Shown here: positions 44,598 to 58,519 of the stretch, piece by piece
How the letters are laid out: each line of letters starts with the position of its first letter
How positions within the stretch are numbered: the first letter of the stretch is position 1
Assembly: GCA_949318235.1 (NCBI GenBank)
Contig: OX439131.1
Coordinates: 26,351,403-26,415,402, forward strand
DNA from: Ecdyonurus torrentis
Lineage: Eukaryota > Arthropoda > Insecta > Ephemeroptera > Heptageniidae
Length of the DNA: 64,000 nucleotides
Direction: 5' to 3'
The notes under the pieces: generated by a model
Told to the model about the DNA's origin: nothing
Databases searched by the model: none
The model's input: only the letters and a program-made list of their open reading frames with translations
Program-made: the position numbers and the translations under genes

Positions 44598-47500
44598 GCG
44601 CCATGGGCCCACACACAATGCTGACCATGCATTACATGCCACTTTGCTAAAGGGAAGAAATATTACGACAGGAAGCTTTAGTCTTTATCATTATATATTG
44701 CTCTAGATATAAATCTAACATTGCTATATAGGTTTTAGTTCAAATGTACTATACTATAACGTTACTTTTTTTTTAATAATATTATTTGCCTATATTGAAT
44801 AATGGCAACCCTTTTTTATTGCTGTAAAAATTGAGACATATAACTCGGTCACTGCAATTATTGTTTATGTTTTCCGTATATAAAAACAACTGTTATAAAA
44901 GTGATAAATAATATTATGTTTTATAAGATTAACATTATTCAGGTAATGAGCTCATATATATAATCAAAATAATCAGAATGGAATCATAAACTCATTTAGA
45001 CAAATAAAAAAAAAATCAAATATATTGATGTCAATACAGTATACTGTATGTGTGTGTTATGAAATTATTGATCAATTTAATCTTTCACAATATTATTGCA
45101 ATAATATAAATATATGCAATTGCAAAATAATAACATATATTAAATACTATTTACGTTTATATATAAAACAGATTAAAATATAAGAAACTAGTCGTAGTAA
45201 AAAAAAAAAAAAAAAAAAAAGAAATGAAGTAACAATTCATTTATTTGTTACACATAAGGTATATGTATTTACATAAATTATTATTTTGCATCAGTCCAGT
45301 CACGTTTATATGTGGCGTCACATATTGTGGGGGCGTATGATAAGCACATTAGCGTCGTATACGTTTGATATGCCATACTGTATAATACGAGGGGGCGAGG
45401 GTTACTGATAACTGCAAATATATATAATAACGGCTATATGGAACCATCACCACCCGGTACAGATGACACTTGATCTTTTCTTTGACCCTGATATTGTTTC
45501 CGTCATTGATATCTATATAATATTTTTATTAATCGGTCACCTTGATACGTATAATATTTACAATACAGTATATGTAATTGCATTATATGTCCTTGTACCT
45601 ATAAAAAAAATTGGCCTATTTTTTCCCCCCAGATAATAACACCTATGGCAAGCTTGCACGGAGTTTTATTTGCATCGTGCAATAACTTTAATTTCATATA
45701 TTTACTAGTCTTAATAAGAAACTGCACATATTGAAAATATATTGTTTCATGTATAAACAGGGCTTTAAAAACGGGATTTCAAATATTTGCTTTATATATA
45801 TACATAAAATAGCCGCTAATACTGTATAAGAAGTTCTGCAGAACTGATATAAAAGAAAGTGATATAAAAGATTTATTATTATGTAAAGAAGAGTCTGGAA
45901 ATTTTGAATACATTCTACATAACAGAATCCCCAATGCATTCCCATTTTGATGTTGAATGCTTGAGAAAAATATGGAGAAATTTTTTCGAACTGAATTTTT
46001 ATATGTAAGCAAAATATCATGATGCAAACCCTCTCTTAAAGTCATATTATAGTCATAGTCATGTATTTCCAAAATATATCCCATATGTGATATAAAAAGA
46101 ATTTAATAGAATTTTTGGGTGAGCATGTGGCATATTTAAGTATAGAAAAAAAAATGCCTTTGTCAACATTTTTAGGTGCACTGAACTGTGCATTCTCTAT
46201 CACAAAAATATAGGCCTACTTAAAATATGATATGGCATGGCTATCGCTATTTCAAACTTACTTTGCAGTCTTGTCTAAATATTGTAAGAAAATTGGAGAG
46301 TTTTACTTTTAGTGTGTAAATTATATGTGAAATAAATTACCAGTGGATTCACTATATTTGGTAAGTTTTGTTATTTTTTACTATCATTATATATTTGAAA
46401 AATTTGCAATTACGAGTCGAAAAAGAATCTGCATTTTATGCAACAATGCAAACTAAATTGTGCTTTAATTATGTGTCTGATGTGAGCCATATATGAGCGT
46501 GATTTAAATTAAATAGTTTATTAAAATACAAATTGTATATTCTAATTTACATAATAAATTAAAATTATTTTTAAACTTAATCATTATACATACAAATTAA
46601 ATAAAACCCATATAATATTATATAAATATAAACAATATTTATTGCATAATTAAAAAATAATGAATTAATTAAATTATTTTACTCTATATAGATATTTATA
46701 ATTATTATTTTGCTATAAACAGTATTGCTGGAAATAATTAATTATTAAAAAAAATTCAAATTAATGATTATAAATATACTTTTTTTTTCTATAGTAATAA
46801 TAATTAATAAGATGAAAGGAAGGAGGGACATGCAAAATTGAGACTTTATATTTATATATTTTGTATTCTGTAATGAATGTTTTCGACATCATTTAGTTCA
46901 AATTATTAATTAATAAACATTAATGAAGAAACTTGTTGACAAACGCACTTATATTAGAAGTTTTGAAGTTTCTTTTTTAATGAGACAATCAGACATAGTC
47001 TTTTCTTTATATACAAAAATACGCGTAACAATTTTTTTTAAACATAATTTTGTCATAAGCTTTTCATTATAAAAAAAAGAAGAAAAAAGTTTTTTTATAT
47101 GTTTTATGTTCTATAAGCTTGTTATTAAAGAATTTATTCATTAAAATTTAATTGAAAAACTTTGTTTACATTATAGTAAAAAGTTTTTACTAAAAGCGAA
47201 TTATATACGTTTTGGATTTATTATTGAAAATTAATGTAAATAAAAGGATCGGATATGGGCTGGAGGAGGGGACAGAAACATTGAATTTGAAATTGATTGT
47301 GTTTTTAGGTTTGATATCTAATATATAGAAAACCTGTACTGCAAGCTTTATATAAAACGAAAAACAATGATTTTTTATTTACAAAAAGCAAATATATAAA
47401 ATATTTTTAGTATGGATAACTTTTGTTTATTGTGTGTCTGTTGATGATGAACAACAAAAACAGATTAATCTATATATATAACTATGTAACATGGATAATC

Positions 47501-49016
47501 TATATAATGTCTATAATGTATATTGAGTTTTATGGTGTATGTATTAAGCATGATTACACATGGTTTACACAGTATAATAATATAATATAGAATGAGTGAG
47601 TCATGAATCTGTAGGTAGATAAATCTGAAACAAGTCAACCACCACGTATTAATACTATATAACGTGAACATAATATAACACTATATAAACCAATAAATTC
47701 ATGATTCAAAAACCCGCGCATAAAATGTTAATTAACTCAACACGTTTTACTTTTTTTTTCTCCTCATAGTTCGATAGAAGATTAATGTTCTATTTATTTA
47801 TATTATTTGTTATTTTTAATATATAAATAATACTTATTTCCTTCTAGTGTTTCATAAAAAAGAAAAAAAAATACATAACCTACCTACGATTTATAATATG
47901 CAAATAATATTGCAGATATAAATTTTAATAAAATAGTAAAAATATAATAAAGTAGGTTTTATAAATGATGAAAAAAGTGTAGTAGTAATAGACTGATATT
48001 TTCATACATAAATAACATTAATAAATACATTATTTTCCTTTTAAAAACGTTTATTTTATATATTATTATTATGATGTAATGAGAGTATGTTTTAATTACA
48101 TACCATGTTTCAGTGTAATTACACATTGCAAAATGTTGCTATATTATGTAGTAGATTTCTATAACTCAATTGACTATGAAGATTTTTTTTACACATAAAT
48201 GTTACAAAATATGTACATACAGTACAGAGAATTTAAAATTAAATTAGCCATAAAATTTTACTTTAGACTCTAATAATTTTACTAGTTAATTAGTAAGTAA
48301 TTTAATCAAGGTTTTTTATAATTATATAATATGTTTTTTTTTTATTAATGATGAATGATAATGTTATTTTTGATTAATAAAAATTTGTGTTATAGACTAA
48401 ATTTGAAATAGTTTTTGTCCAATAATGAGATTATTATTTTTGTATATAAAGTATTATTTGTTGAGTTATGGTAACCAAAAAAATAAATACTGTAACTGTA
48501 TAGCGTAAATAAATAACAGTATGGTAGGTTAAAAAAAAATTCAATCAACAATACATACGAATATAGTAATAAAACTTATTACAAATACGGCAGGAAATTC
48601 TTTGACATTTTCTATAATAGCAATAAAGAAAAAAAAAAGTAAATCGGGCAATTTCTTGAAATTGCATTTCATTATTACCAAGAGGTAAAAAAAAAAAGCG
48701 CTCAGTGGGACTCTTGTGACACATGTGGATATTGACAATGTTATTACAGGAAGTAGTACACAGTTTGTTATATATTGCACTATACATAGTATACTGTTCA
48801 GAAGTGAGTAAGAATATACAAACCAATAAATACAATGGAGAAACACACGTCGATTCTCTAAGTTCCCATACGTCACACACGTAATTTCAATTGCAAATAT
48901 ATAACAGCTTTACCTGCAACTTGTGTTTGACATGTTACCCCCCTACATGACGTACTTTATAGTTGAAAATTTTCTTGATTTTAGTTTGCTGATGCTTTGT
49001 ATGTATATGTATATAC
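41133..49016. other. gene-poor stretch with microsatellites
   Basis: No gene is recognised over nearly 8 kb. Contains T-run 42094-42122, (TA)n 43377-43416, (CT)n 43687-43752, T-run 44561-44596 and A-run 45199-45220. A mildly G+C-rich block lies at about 45290-45480. Open frames over the CT repeat and poly-T are artefacts. Confidence 0.55.
43687..43752. repeat. (CT)n microsatellite
   Basis: About 33 CT units. The open frames over it encode Ser-Leu or Arg-Glu repeats only. Confidence 0.95.
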
Positions 49017-49103
49017 CTTTACTTGACACTTGACATTCTTCTTCACATCTTTTGATGCGGCGCCATCATTGTTACCATTCTGATTGTTGTCATGTTTACC
49101 TTT
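49017..49103 (-). CDS. possible internal exon, minus strand
   Basis: On the minus strand an 87-bp segment lies between an acceptor (TACCCAACAATAG ending at 49104) and a donor (AAG/GTATAT at 49016). Only one frame is open, phase 0 at both ends, giving 29 hydrophilic residues that begin KGKHDNNQNGNNDGAASKDV and end in a Lys/Val stretch. It is G+C-richer than its flanks and uses varied codons. Low-complexity Asn/Lys content fits a disordered protein region. No family is recognised. Confidence 0.35.
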
Positions 49104-49562
49104 CTATTGTTGGGTAGAAAGTGAAATATATTATGGATATATAGACGACATTTACAAAATCTTTTGAATATTGTAAATCGTTTTTTTTTTTCTCTCTCCC
49201 TCCCTTTTTTTTCTCCCTATAGAGTAAGCCTTTGAAGTTACATAAAAATGTTAAATGTTTTCATGAAAAATTGATATTTTTTCAAAATGCTTTTTAAAAA
49301 ATACATATGAAAGATTTTTAGACTGTATAGCAAAGTATTTTAATAAAAAAAATATTCAACTTTTCGCATACAAAAGTTGAAAACAGAATAATATGTCATT
49401 TATATAGATGACTAGAATTAAACATGAAAACAATGACGTTTTTACAGTAATAAAAAACAAGTAAATAAATAACACTTTATACGTAATGGTGATTGTTCTT
49501 GCAATAAAATAATATATTATGGGTGTCAAATCATATTATGCAAGATGGATAAGTTCCAAGTA

Positions 49563-49598
<36 letters not shown>

Positions 49599-49954
49599 AT
49601 TTTCTTAAGCACATTTATTAATATTGAGATTGAGAATTAAAATGCGTTGTTGCACGTCCATGTCAACCTGTATACGTTATCACTTTGTCACTGTGCTGTA
49701 CTGTACTGTACTCTACGGTAAAAATATGATTAAAGTGCAAAACACTCCAGGGGAAAAAAAAGTCACTTCTAAACTGTTCTTTGTTGCACCGATTCAGTTT
49801 TTTTTTAATATCATGAATAAAATATAGAAATATTTGTATTGATTCAGGCAGTTCATAAGCAGCATTATACCATGCTACAACAACCATTGGCCTTGTCACC
49901 TTAAATTAAAAATCTATACAATAATAGGTGTACGTACTTATTATTATTATAAAT

Positions 49955-49958
<4 letters not shown>

Positions 49959-50014
<56 letters not shown>
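49959..50014. repeat. (TA)n microsatellite
   Basis: About 28 TA units. Confidence 0.95.
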
Positions 50015-50021
<7 letters not shown>

Positions 50022-52960
50022 CATTATACTGTATAACATTCAATTCCACAAAAAAAAAAACAGAAAAACAATGAAATAATATGCAGAAGCACTTGAATTA
50101 ATGACAGTTTAATCGAAATTCAGTTAAATATTACTAAAATAAGCTAAATTGGAGTGTATTAAAATATCAATTTTGTCAATTCTATGCTATTATTATAAAA
50201 ATAGGATATCCAATGGTATATAGTATATTCTTTTAGAATTAATTGAAGTGAATTGGCAAACTAATGTATATATAGCTATATTTACATCTCTTAATAGGGA
50301 AGGCAGATAATTATACAATATAATAATGATTATGAGGAATATGTCATGAATGCAATCTCATATAATGAAGAAGTAAATAAAGTGGCATTTTCTCATAGTT
50401 ATATGTTTATTTAATTATAGCTATATACATACTTTTTACTATGATTATACTTTACGATATAAATTTTAATTAATTATATGCCATAACAGCAACAATGCAT
50501 TGTATTGTGAAATATTTGAAAGATATTATTGTCATCACAAAAGCTCCAAACTGTTTTGAAAACTGATGTATTCATAAGGTCATGACATGGCACATGCACG
50601 TATAAAACTTCGTAAGAAATGAGAAAAATGTCATGTCAGACACCTTTCGTTACGGCAATAAAAAAACACTATCCCGCAGAAAATTTTCATATAGCGGACC
50701 ATATATGACATTAATATAGTCAAAATTACATTTTTTTTTTTTGTACAAAGCATATGCGAGCAAATCATAGATGACCTCAACGTGAATAAAATAACCTCAT
50801 AAAATATTTGAAATATGTTTTTATTACATGACCCGTAGTTATTGATTTTGATTCACGAGTTTCAAAAAAAAAAAAAAAAAAAATGAAAGTATTAAAAAAA
50901 AATGATGTCAGATATTTTTAACAATAGAAACTTTGTTTTGGTGATTATTGACAGGTCATAGATTTTATTGTTATTGTGATGTAATTTTATTTTCAATTGA
51001 TTTTCTTTTTATAAGTGTTGGATCATAAAACAAACATTAATTAGTTTGTTAGGTATTGCACAAAAGTTCATATTGATAATAGAGCTATAAAAATTATAAA
51101 ATTAAAGATATAATTTTGTTTCACACTTTCATTCCTCCGTTAACTTGAAAACATAAACGCCTTTAATCCTCAAAGCGTAAATCCTATGTTTGAAAATAAA
51201 AAATTTCACTTTATTTTATTTACCCTTGATATAAACAGTTACCAAAAATACATTATTTTAAATTTTTATAAAATTCAGCCTTGACATACAAAACTTATTA
51301 ATTAGTAATTAGAGCAAGTAAATTGTGTATATTTATACAGTACAATACAAATTACTATATTTTTTAACTGTCCGCAAAAATCTATATCAGTTTAAATATA
51401 TGTATTAGATTATATTAAAAAAAAAAAAAAAAGTTCACATGTATAATATTATATAAATGAAATATGGTAAAAACACGTGATTTCCGTTCATTGTTTTAAT
51501 ATATATAATATATATATATATATAGCAAGGAAAAAGAAAAAAAAAAAGGTTTCCTTCCACGCATCATGTGATACTGCACGTTAATGATAAAAAAAAAATG
51601 ACAAAATTTATTTTAATAAGATTGCCTCATATTGATTTCAATGTATGTATTTTTAATCACATGTTTACAAACACGTGTTTGTTCACAATTTTTTTTTTAT
51701 TTTATTTTATTTTTTTTTTTTTTACATGGGAAACTGGCGTTTATATTAATAAAACCATTATTTACTATATCAAAAATTTAATACGTGCTATAGATACAAC
51801 AAATTGTAAATATCAAGCTATATAGTTTAAAAAAAATGTTGTGTTAAAAGTCAACATTAAAAAATATATATACTAAATGATGATTATACTACCATTTCCA
51901 TAAAGCCAGTTTTTTTGTCATTATGATAAAATTGAAATAATGAAACCAATTTAATTATTTGTGACATGATCTATTTATTAAAACAACTTTTCGGCATACA
52001 AATATATTTGACAGTTTTAATTAGTGTATATAAAGCTAAAATGGTAATTTGGATATGGCTATATAGAGTAACAACATTATAAATTTTCTTTATATTATAT
52101 AACATTGATAAATTTACTATAATATATATAACAAGCTATTTTGTATGTATGTAGTACAGTTTGAAACTTTTATCATTTAAAGAGAAATAATCCAATAAAG
52201 GATTTTATAGATTAAATTATATCAGTTTTGGATTAAAAAGCTTTGCCTCTATATATATACATACAAAGTTTTGTTATTTTCTTTTTGTTGAAGAGTATAC
52301 AAAATTAAATCAGTGCTTTCTATATAGTTTCTATATACAGTGTACAGTACCTATAGATATATTGATTTTTTTTTCTTTCAACAGTACTTTTTAATTTTAT
52401 TCATGCATATATTTTATTGGCATCAAATGTAATTTATATTTCAATATTTTTTTTCTATTTATAGTCTCTCTTTCTTTCCTTCTAACCTTGTATGTATATA
52501 AACATTGAATTGTTACTTTATAATGTTATAGTTTACATTACATTATACAGTTGTACTACTTAGAATGAAGTTTGCATCAGATTAAATTTAAAAGAAAACT
52601 AAATTTTATCTTATTAATATACATATTGACGGAACAATATGAAAAAGTTTATATATTTTAAAATGGCTTATATACACATCAGTACAGAGCAATATTTTCG
52701 TATAGATTTTTATTATATGACAATTTAATGGTTTTATATGGAGATTGAATTAAAATCAAATTATTGCATATTATATTGAAAATATTGCTTGCTACAAACA
52801 AGACTAATTATATTACAAGTACAAATAAATGTTTTTGATGTAACTTTTATAGAGTTTTTTTTTTTTACATATTTTTTTTATGACTGTATTTGATGCAATT
52901 TGCATTGCTGTTCTGAATGCATTTGCAACTGTTGTTTTTATTTAAGCACTTACAGTAAGA

Positions 52961-53156
52961 GAGACAGAGACAGAGACAGAGACAGAGACAGAGACAGAGA
53001 CAGAGACAGAGACAGAGACAGAGACAGAGACAGAGACAGAGACAGAGACAGAGACAGAGACAGAGACAGAGACAGAGACAGAGACAGAGACAGAGACAGA
53101 GACAGAGACAGAGACAGAGACAGAGACAGAGACAGAGACAGAGACAGAGACAGAGA
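52961..53156. repeat. (GAGACA)n hexanucleotide array
   Basis: About 196 bp, nearly 33 perfect head-to-tail GAGACA units. Because the unit is six bases, all six frames stay open, giving Asp-Arg (plus strand), Leu-Cys or Ser-Val (minus strand) repeats. These are artefacts of the unit length, not genes. The units show no visible substitutions, which implies recent expansion. Confidence 0.97.
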
Positions 53157-53807
53157 ATAACAAAAAGAAGAGGAAATATCAACAGTATAATACTGAAAAA
53201 CATAAAAAAATAATACAAAAGTAAATTATAAACGAAAGATAAAAGCTTTCAGTAATAGTTACATCATAACACATATAGTATAGAAGTTTTATATAAAGGG
53301 ATTTTTTTGTTATAAAATATTATTTTTGACACGCAAAATGTCCATTGTGTTGCTTTATATATTATTATCATGTTATAGAGAGAAAGATCATTTCTCTCGT
53401 TATGAAAAATGGTTACGTCAGCTACACACTTTCGTGATTTAGGTGAATTTCCTCATCTATATACACTGATATCACAATTAACCAAACGATATCACATGGT
53501 GACATAGTGACTGATTATATTTATAATATAGCTTCTTTTTTTTTACATCCTTTATGTTCAGTACGTATTATGATAAAAATAATCATAGACGCCTTCCTTG
53601 TATATACGTAATACCACAAGCTGTGAATTTATTTTTATACTCTATAATGATGATATTGATTCTAATTATATTTCATATATGACGTTAAAAAAAGTCTTGC
53701 TGGTAAGAAACCAATTACGTCATAGATTTTATTTATTCTTACTGTATTTAATTGAATTCTTAATTATATTCTCGTATGATTTGAAAACCATTATATAACG
53801 GTATATA

Positions 53808-53812
<5 letters not shown>

Positions 53813-53881
<69 letters not shown>
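53813..53881. repeat. (TA)n microsatellite
   Basis: About 34 TA units. Confidence 0.95.
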
Positions 53882-53884
<3 letters not shown>

Positions 53885-54400
53885 ATATAAAGTCAGAAAT
53901 GTTCTGCATACTATTATATGATAAAACAAACAAAATTGCATTAAAAGCTTTTGTGTTAAATATAATATGATTATGAAAACAAGGAATTTTACACAAAATT
54001 GACCTTGCATGCTAAAAACTAATTATATATATTTTTAATGTTTTAAATATTTTTTTCATGAAATCAGAAAGTCTATATAACATTGAAGTTTAATTATTGT
54101 AGATTACAACAATAATTATTAAGTAATAAATTTTTGCATGCTCAAGAAGACATAGATTAAATAATTTTATATATACAGTAAAATTAAATCAAATGAAGAT
54201 ATTAACATAAAACTAAGTTGAAGGTAATGAAACTATACAGTAATATAACTAAAATAAATGTTTGTTTATATGCTCAACTGATGAAACGAATTATATGTTT
54301 TTATTTTAATAACTTAACAAGTGGCATAGGGGCTATAATGAAAGATTGCATTTTTACGATATAATGCTATTGACTATTTTTTGCTGAATTTGAGTTGAAC

Positions 54401-54712
54401 TTAAAGGCATAGAACACTTTGAACAAAAAACATGTCTAATATCATAACATATACCTAAATATCAACGTTGATTTGGCCGGAGTTATTGATTTCTAATTTA
54501 TTTTACATTCAAAAAATGTCAGCTGCATGTTTATGACGTCACAGCTTGCCTGTTTCCGGGCGCATGGACTAGTAAGCTGTGACGTCATAAACATGCATCT
54601 CACATTTTGTAAATGGAAAACAAATTAGAAATCAATGACTCCTGTCAAATTAACATTGATATTTATAGGTATGTTAGGATACTATTTTGTTGAATGTGTT
54701 CTATTCCTTTAA
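54401..54712. mobile_element. MITE family A, member 4 (fold-back subtype)
   Basis: 312 bp with TTAAAGGCATAGAACAC on the left and GTGTTCTATTCCTTTAA on the right. Unlike the other three it is palindromic almost throughout: GTTTATGACGTCACAGCTT near 54530 mirrors AAGCTGTGACGTCATAAAC near 54575, and outer arms pair through AATATCAACGTTGATTT / AATTAACATTGATATTT. It thus carries two TGACGTCA palindromes. End sequence, size and the CRE-type core link it to family A; the middle differs. Confidence 0.75.
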
Positions 54713-55124
54713 AGAGTGGATTGTAAGATGAACGGCCTAAACTAATATATAGATTTCAATACGATATTCAAATATTTATAATAATTACACGTTTATTGAT
54801 ATATATTATCGCAGTCGCAGTATACTTATTTATTTTTTAACAAAGTAGCAAAGCATTGTGCGTTGATTTCATCCTGATTTTTTCCCCTCTCTTTCTTTTA
54901 ATTGTAAAAATATAGGTATTGGTTATTAAATTTCCAAAATATTGGCAGTATATATCCAAAAAAAATCCCACCATATATTTTTTAAATATCATATCAAAAT
55001 GTTCCCATCTATAGAGTAATAAAAAATTGATGAAAGGTGTCACCATGCATACTTATTAATATTATACAATAACAACAGGTAAAATGTCCTAAGGCAGAAA
55101 CACGATGTCACGACTTCAATAAAA

Positions 55125-55127
<3 letters not shown>

Positions 55128-55188
<61 letters not shown>
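55128..55188. repeat. (CT)n microsatellite
   Basis: About 30 CT units. Confidence 0.95.
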
Positions 55189-55190
<2 letters not shown>

Positions 55191-55522
55191 GTAATATCAA
55201 CTATAATATATAATTTCTGGCTTACTATATACACAAACCTATAGCAAACGTTTTGCTTTGCAATATATGCGTGGCAAAGTTTAATATTATGTTTTATTGA
55301 TGAAGGCAAACCTTGCTTTTGCTTGTTTAAACATATACACTATATTTATATACACACACACTCAACAGTGTGCGAGCAAACTCACTGGCAAACACTTGAC
55401 TATCTCAGCCTCCCTCTCATACACACGAAACAGCGGCCACATCAAACACACACACAAAAACTCTATACTCTTCAGGTGTTTAATCGAGTAATTTAAAATT
55501 TACTCAAGCTTAAGTAAACATA

Positions 55523-55570
<48 letters not shown>

Positions 55571-56212
55571 ACGAAGTTTAATGATTAAGAAATTGAAAGC
55601 AAAATTTTAAAAAGGTATCTCGCAAAAGCTATAAAACTACACACTTTATACATTTATTTTGTGTCAAAGTAATTATTATTTTTTAATTAACTTGTCATCA
55701 AAATTTCAATCATGGTGTGATTGGTATGGTCAGTTTTTCTGTTTATGAAAGGTTGTGTTATATAAACATATTTGTTGAAAGTTGTTATATAAAATATATT
55801 AAAACTTTTATTAAATGTTTGGTCAGGGAAATTTTTAACAAAATAGTTACGAAAGAAATTTAATTAGAATTAAAATTCTTTGCTTCGCTGATTAAATTTT
55901 TTTTATTTATTATTTTGTGTATAGAATAAAACAATAAATATACAAACATATAAAACTTCCTATAGACTTCCTGTAATAAAGATGTTGTGTCCATATACAC
56001 ATAGAGCAATTAAAGCGGCAATTGAGGCATACATTAGAGTTTATGTAGAGTAAGGTGGACTATAGGTAATAATAAAATAACAGCTTTCTTTTTATGTGAG
56101 ATTCAGATTTTAAATTGGAAATCAAGGTTCCTAAATTTAAGTATAGTCACAGTGTTTGAAATTCACTTAAAAAATATTAAAAATTACGTAGCATAAATTG
56201 CACTATGCACGG

Positions 56213-56384
56213 ACAAAAATAAATACGTAATAATAATTATGCTATATAGCTCATTTTCAGCACAATTTTTTCAATATGGCTTAGTTTATGCTATATTGCA
56301 TAATAATTATTCTATATAGTATAAAAATTATTTTTTACAGCATAATTATTTAAGTTATTCTAATTTAGCATAATTTATGCTATA
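56213..56384 (+). repeat. A+T-rich dispersed repeat, family J, copy 3
   Basis: Shares ACAAAAATAAATACGTAATA at the left and CAGCATAATTATTTAAGTTA, TCTAATTTAGCA and TTTATGCTATAATG at the right with the copies at 13.6 kb and (reversed, truncated) 3.0 kb. The core carries several TATGCTATAT-type inverted motifs. Confidence 0.55.
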
Positions 56385-57325
56385 ATGACATAACTGTATC
56401 ATTAATTACATAATTTGTTCTTTCCGTGTGATGTGGTGACTGAGGAGACGAAAATGTTATATATAAAGAAATTAAAAATACTTTATAGATAAGATTGGAT
56501 TTTGGATAGTAATGCATAAGCCTTGAAAAATTAGATAAAGTAACGTGATTTACCTTTGTGCAAAAAACACCTACGTAACATCCACTATCATTACACTAAA
56601 TTGTATAGCGAAGACGATATGTCTTTTACGTTCAAATAAATCTTTCTATTTTTAAGGTCTATTTGTTTTTAGGCAATTATTTTTGTACCTTAAGACAATG
56701 TTAAATCTATTACCTATAGAGTAAGTTTTATACAATTACCAACTACCCAAACCTATACGAAGTACTATACATTTTAAAGCTGATTCTATATAACATTGAA
56801 AGATTTATACGTATAAGTAATCTTATAAATAATCTTTTAGATTTACTCTATAGATTAAAAATACAATTTTCATTTTCCACAGTGTAAAAATGCATTTCAT
56901 GAGATAATATACCACATAATTATATTATCTTTAACGTATTTAAAGTATGAAATTTACTATATTAAAGATACAATTTACATGTTATATGTTGTCATCTCTT
57001 CCACATCATACATATATAGTATGTACATACATAATCTTATATAATTTCACACCTGAAATTCAATTTTATAATTAAATTTTAATTACCCTTGAGCTATATG
57101 ACTTAATTGGTTATGGAGGCGTTGTGTGTTTGTGATTTACATAAAATGATTAATTAGTTGCATCATTATAAATATCTTTGGTGAAATTTTAGTTTGACGT
57201 CATAGCTCTAAAATATAATATGTTGCTGTGTTTTCAATGATGAAATTAGTGAGTATGGGTATGATGGATAAAGTCACTTTACATACATAGTATAATCAGA
57301 TGATACAATTTTGCAAACTTTGCAG

Positions 57326-57379
57326 AATACAAGATAACATTTAAAAGTAAACCACTTTGGTTGTTACTTAATCTACCAG
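57326..57379 (+). CDS. very short possible exon
   Basis: A 54-bp segment between an acceptor (CAAACTTTGCAG ending at 57325) and a strong donor (CCAG/GTGAGC at 57380). One frame is open, reading YKITFKSKPLWLLLNLP. Too short to judge; the good splice sites are the only support. Confidence 0.15.
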
Positions 57380-58463
57380 GTGAGCTTTCAAAATACATTT
57401 TTAGAATTTGTCCCAATAAACATTTAACGAATGATTTTTCAGATTCACAATATTTTGAAAATCTGTTATTTAAGTTGAAAATTTTATCCGTATATAAAAT
57501 ACATCATACTGTGGTTTTACAATATATGTATAAGAAAATAACAAGACTGTAATTCATATATATAGTTTATAGAAGACTACGTAGAGAACAAGAGAAACAA
57601 AAGAAGAAAAAAATTAATAATAATGTGACAAAAAGATTTATTATATTATAAAATACGAAGTGATTTTAACTAATAAATTATTTTAAATTTGAATATGCTT
57701 GAGTCAAATATACCAATTAATTTTTTTAAAAACATAAAACCAACAATTATATTTTTATTTCAATGATTTAATACTCCTCTGTCAAATTGTATATATTCAA
57801 TGCACTCTCACATATACACAACACATGTTATATACGTATACTGTACTTACACCCTACCCTTTCTACTGTACACAGGATAAAAAAAATGTATTGTTTATAG
57901 TTTTTCAATATATTGTCAATGATTAATATTTCAATGCGTAATTTAAGTGTCACATCCATATAGAATGAATAGAGTTTTGTTTTATTGAATACATACTTCA
58001 TTTATACAATGGTAAAAGGGTTCAATGTCATGAATATATAGAAAGAAAAAAGTATAATTATACAATCCACCTTGTTAAGTCTCAAGTGTCATTTTTATAT
58101 GTGTGTAATTAGTGTAGCCTGTGATTACTAATAATATAAATCTCTAATGATCATAAATATGTATATAAAATTATGAATGGTGTTTTATATTTTACATTTT
58201 GCTGAATAGGTAAACAGCGGCTCTCATAATAATATCGTATAATATATAAAAAGTAATGTTTATTATGTTATATATTTTTATATATATAAAAACAAACTGT
58301 AATATACCTTAACCACAGAATAATATAAACAAACCTATATTATATTATAGCGACAAAGTTTGCGGTGAATGTTATATGGTAAAATGTTTATCGGATTGGA
58401 AAACATCGGATATGTATAATAATATATTTAATTTCATAGGTACAGTATTATAGTGAGGAAAAA

Positions 58464-58466
<3 letters not shown>

Positions 58467-58516
<50 letters not shown>
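58467..58516. repeat. (GA)n microsatellite
   Basis: About 25 GA units. Confidence 0.95.

Positions 58517-58519
<3 letters not shown>

Larger units (their letters stand above)
49104..56212. other. gene-poor stretch with microsatellites
   Basis: Contains the (TA)n, (GAGACA)n and (CT)n repeats and MITE A copy 4, all listed separately. T-run at about 49567-49594 and A-run at 55525-55566. A minus-strand frame near 49820-49900 (VTRPMVVVAWYNAAYEL) is mildly protein-like but has no good splice context. Confidence 0.5.

Noticed and set aside
44438..44632. Minus-strand frame ending in poly-Lys next to a poly-T tract, as a possible retroposed gene end
   Set aside because: The 50 bases before the tract show no recognisable gene and the frame is mostly the homopolymer.
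45694..46084. Overlapping 101-108 residue minus-strand frames
   Set aside because: A+T-rich, Phe/Ile/Tyr-heavy translation typical of random A+T-rich DNA; no motif.
48541..48880. Two 111-residue minus-strand frames in different registers
   Set aside because: Mutually overlapping, low-complexity hydrophobic sequence with no start or splice support.
52865..53218. Long open frames of Asp-Arg, Leu-Cys and Ser-Val repeats
   Set aside because: They arise because a six-base repeat unit without stops stays open in every frame; no start context or non-repeat domain supports a gene.
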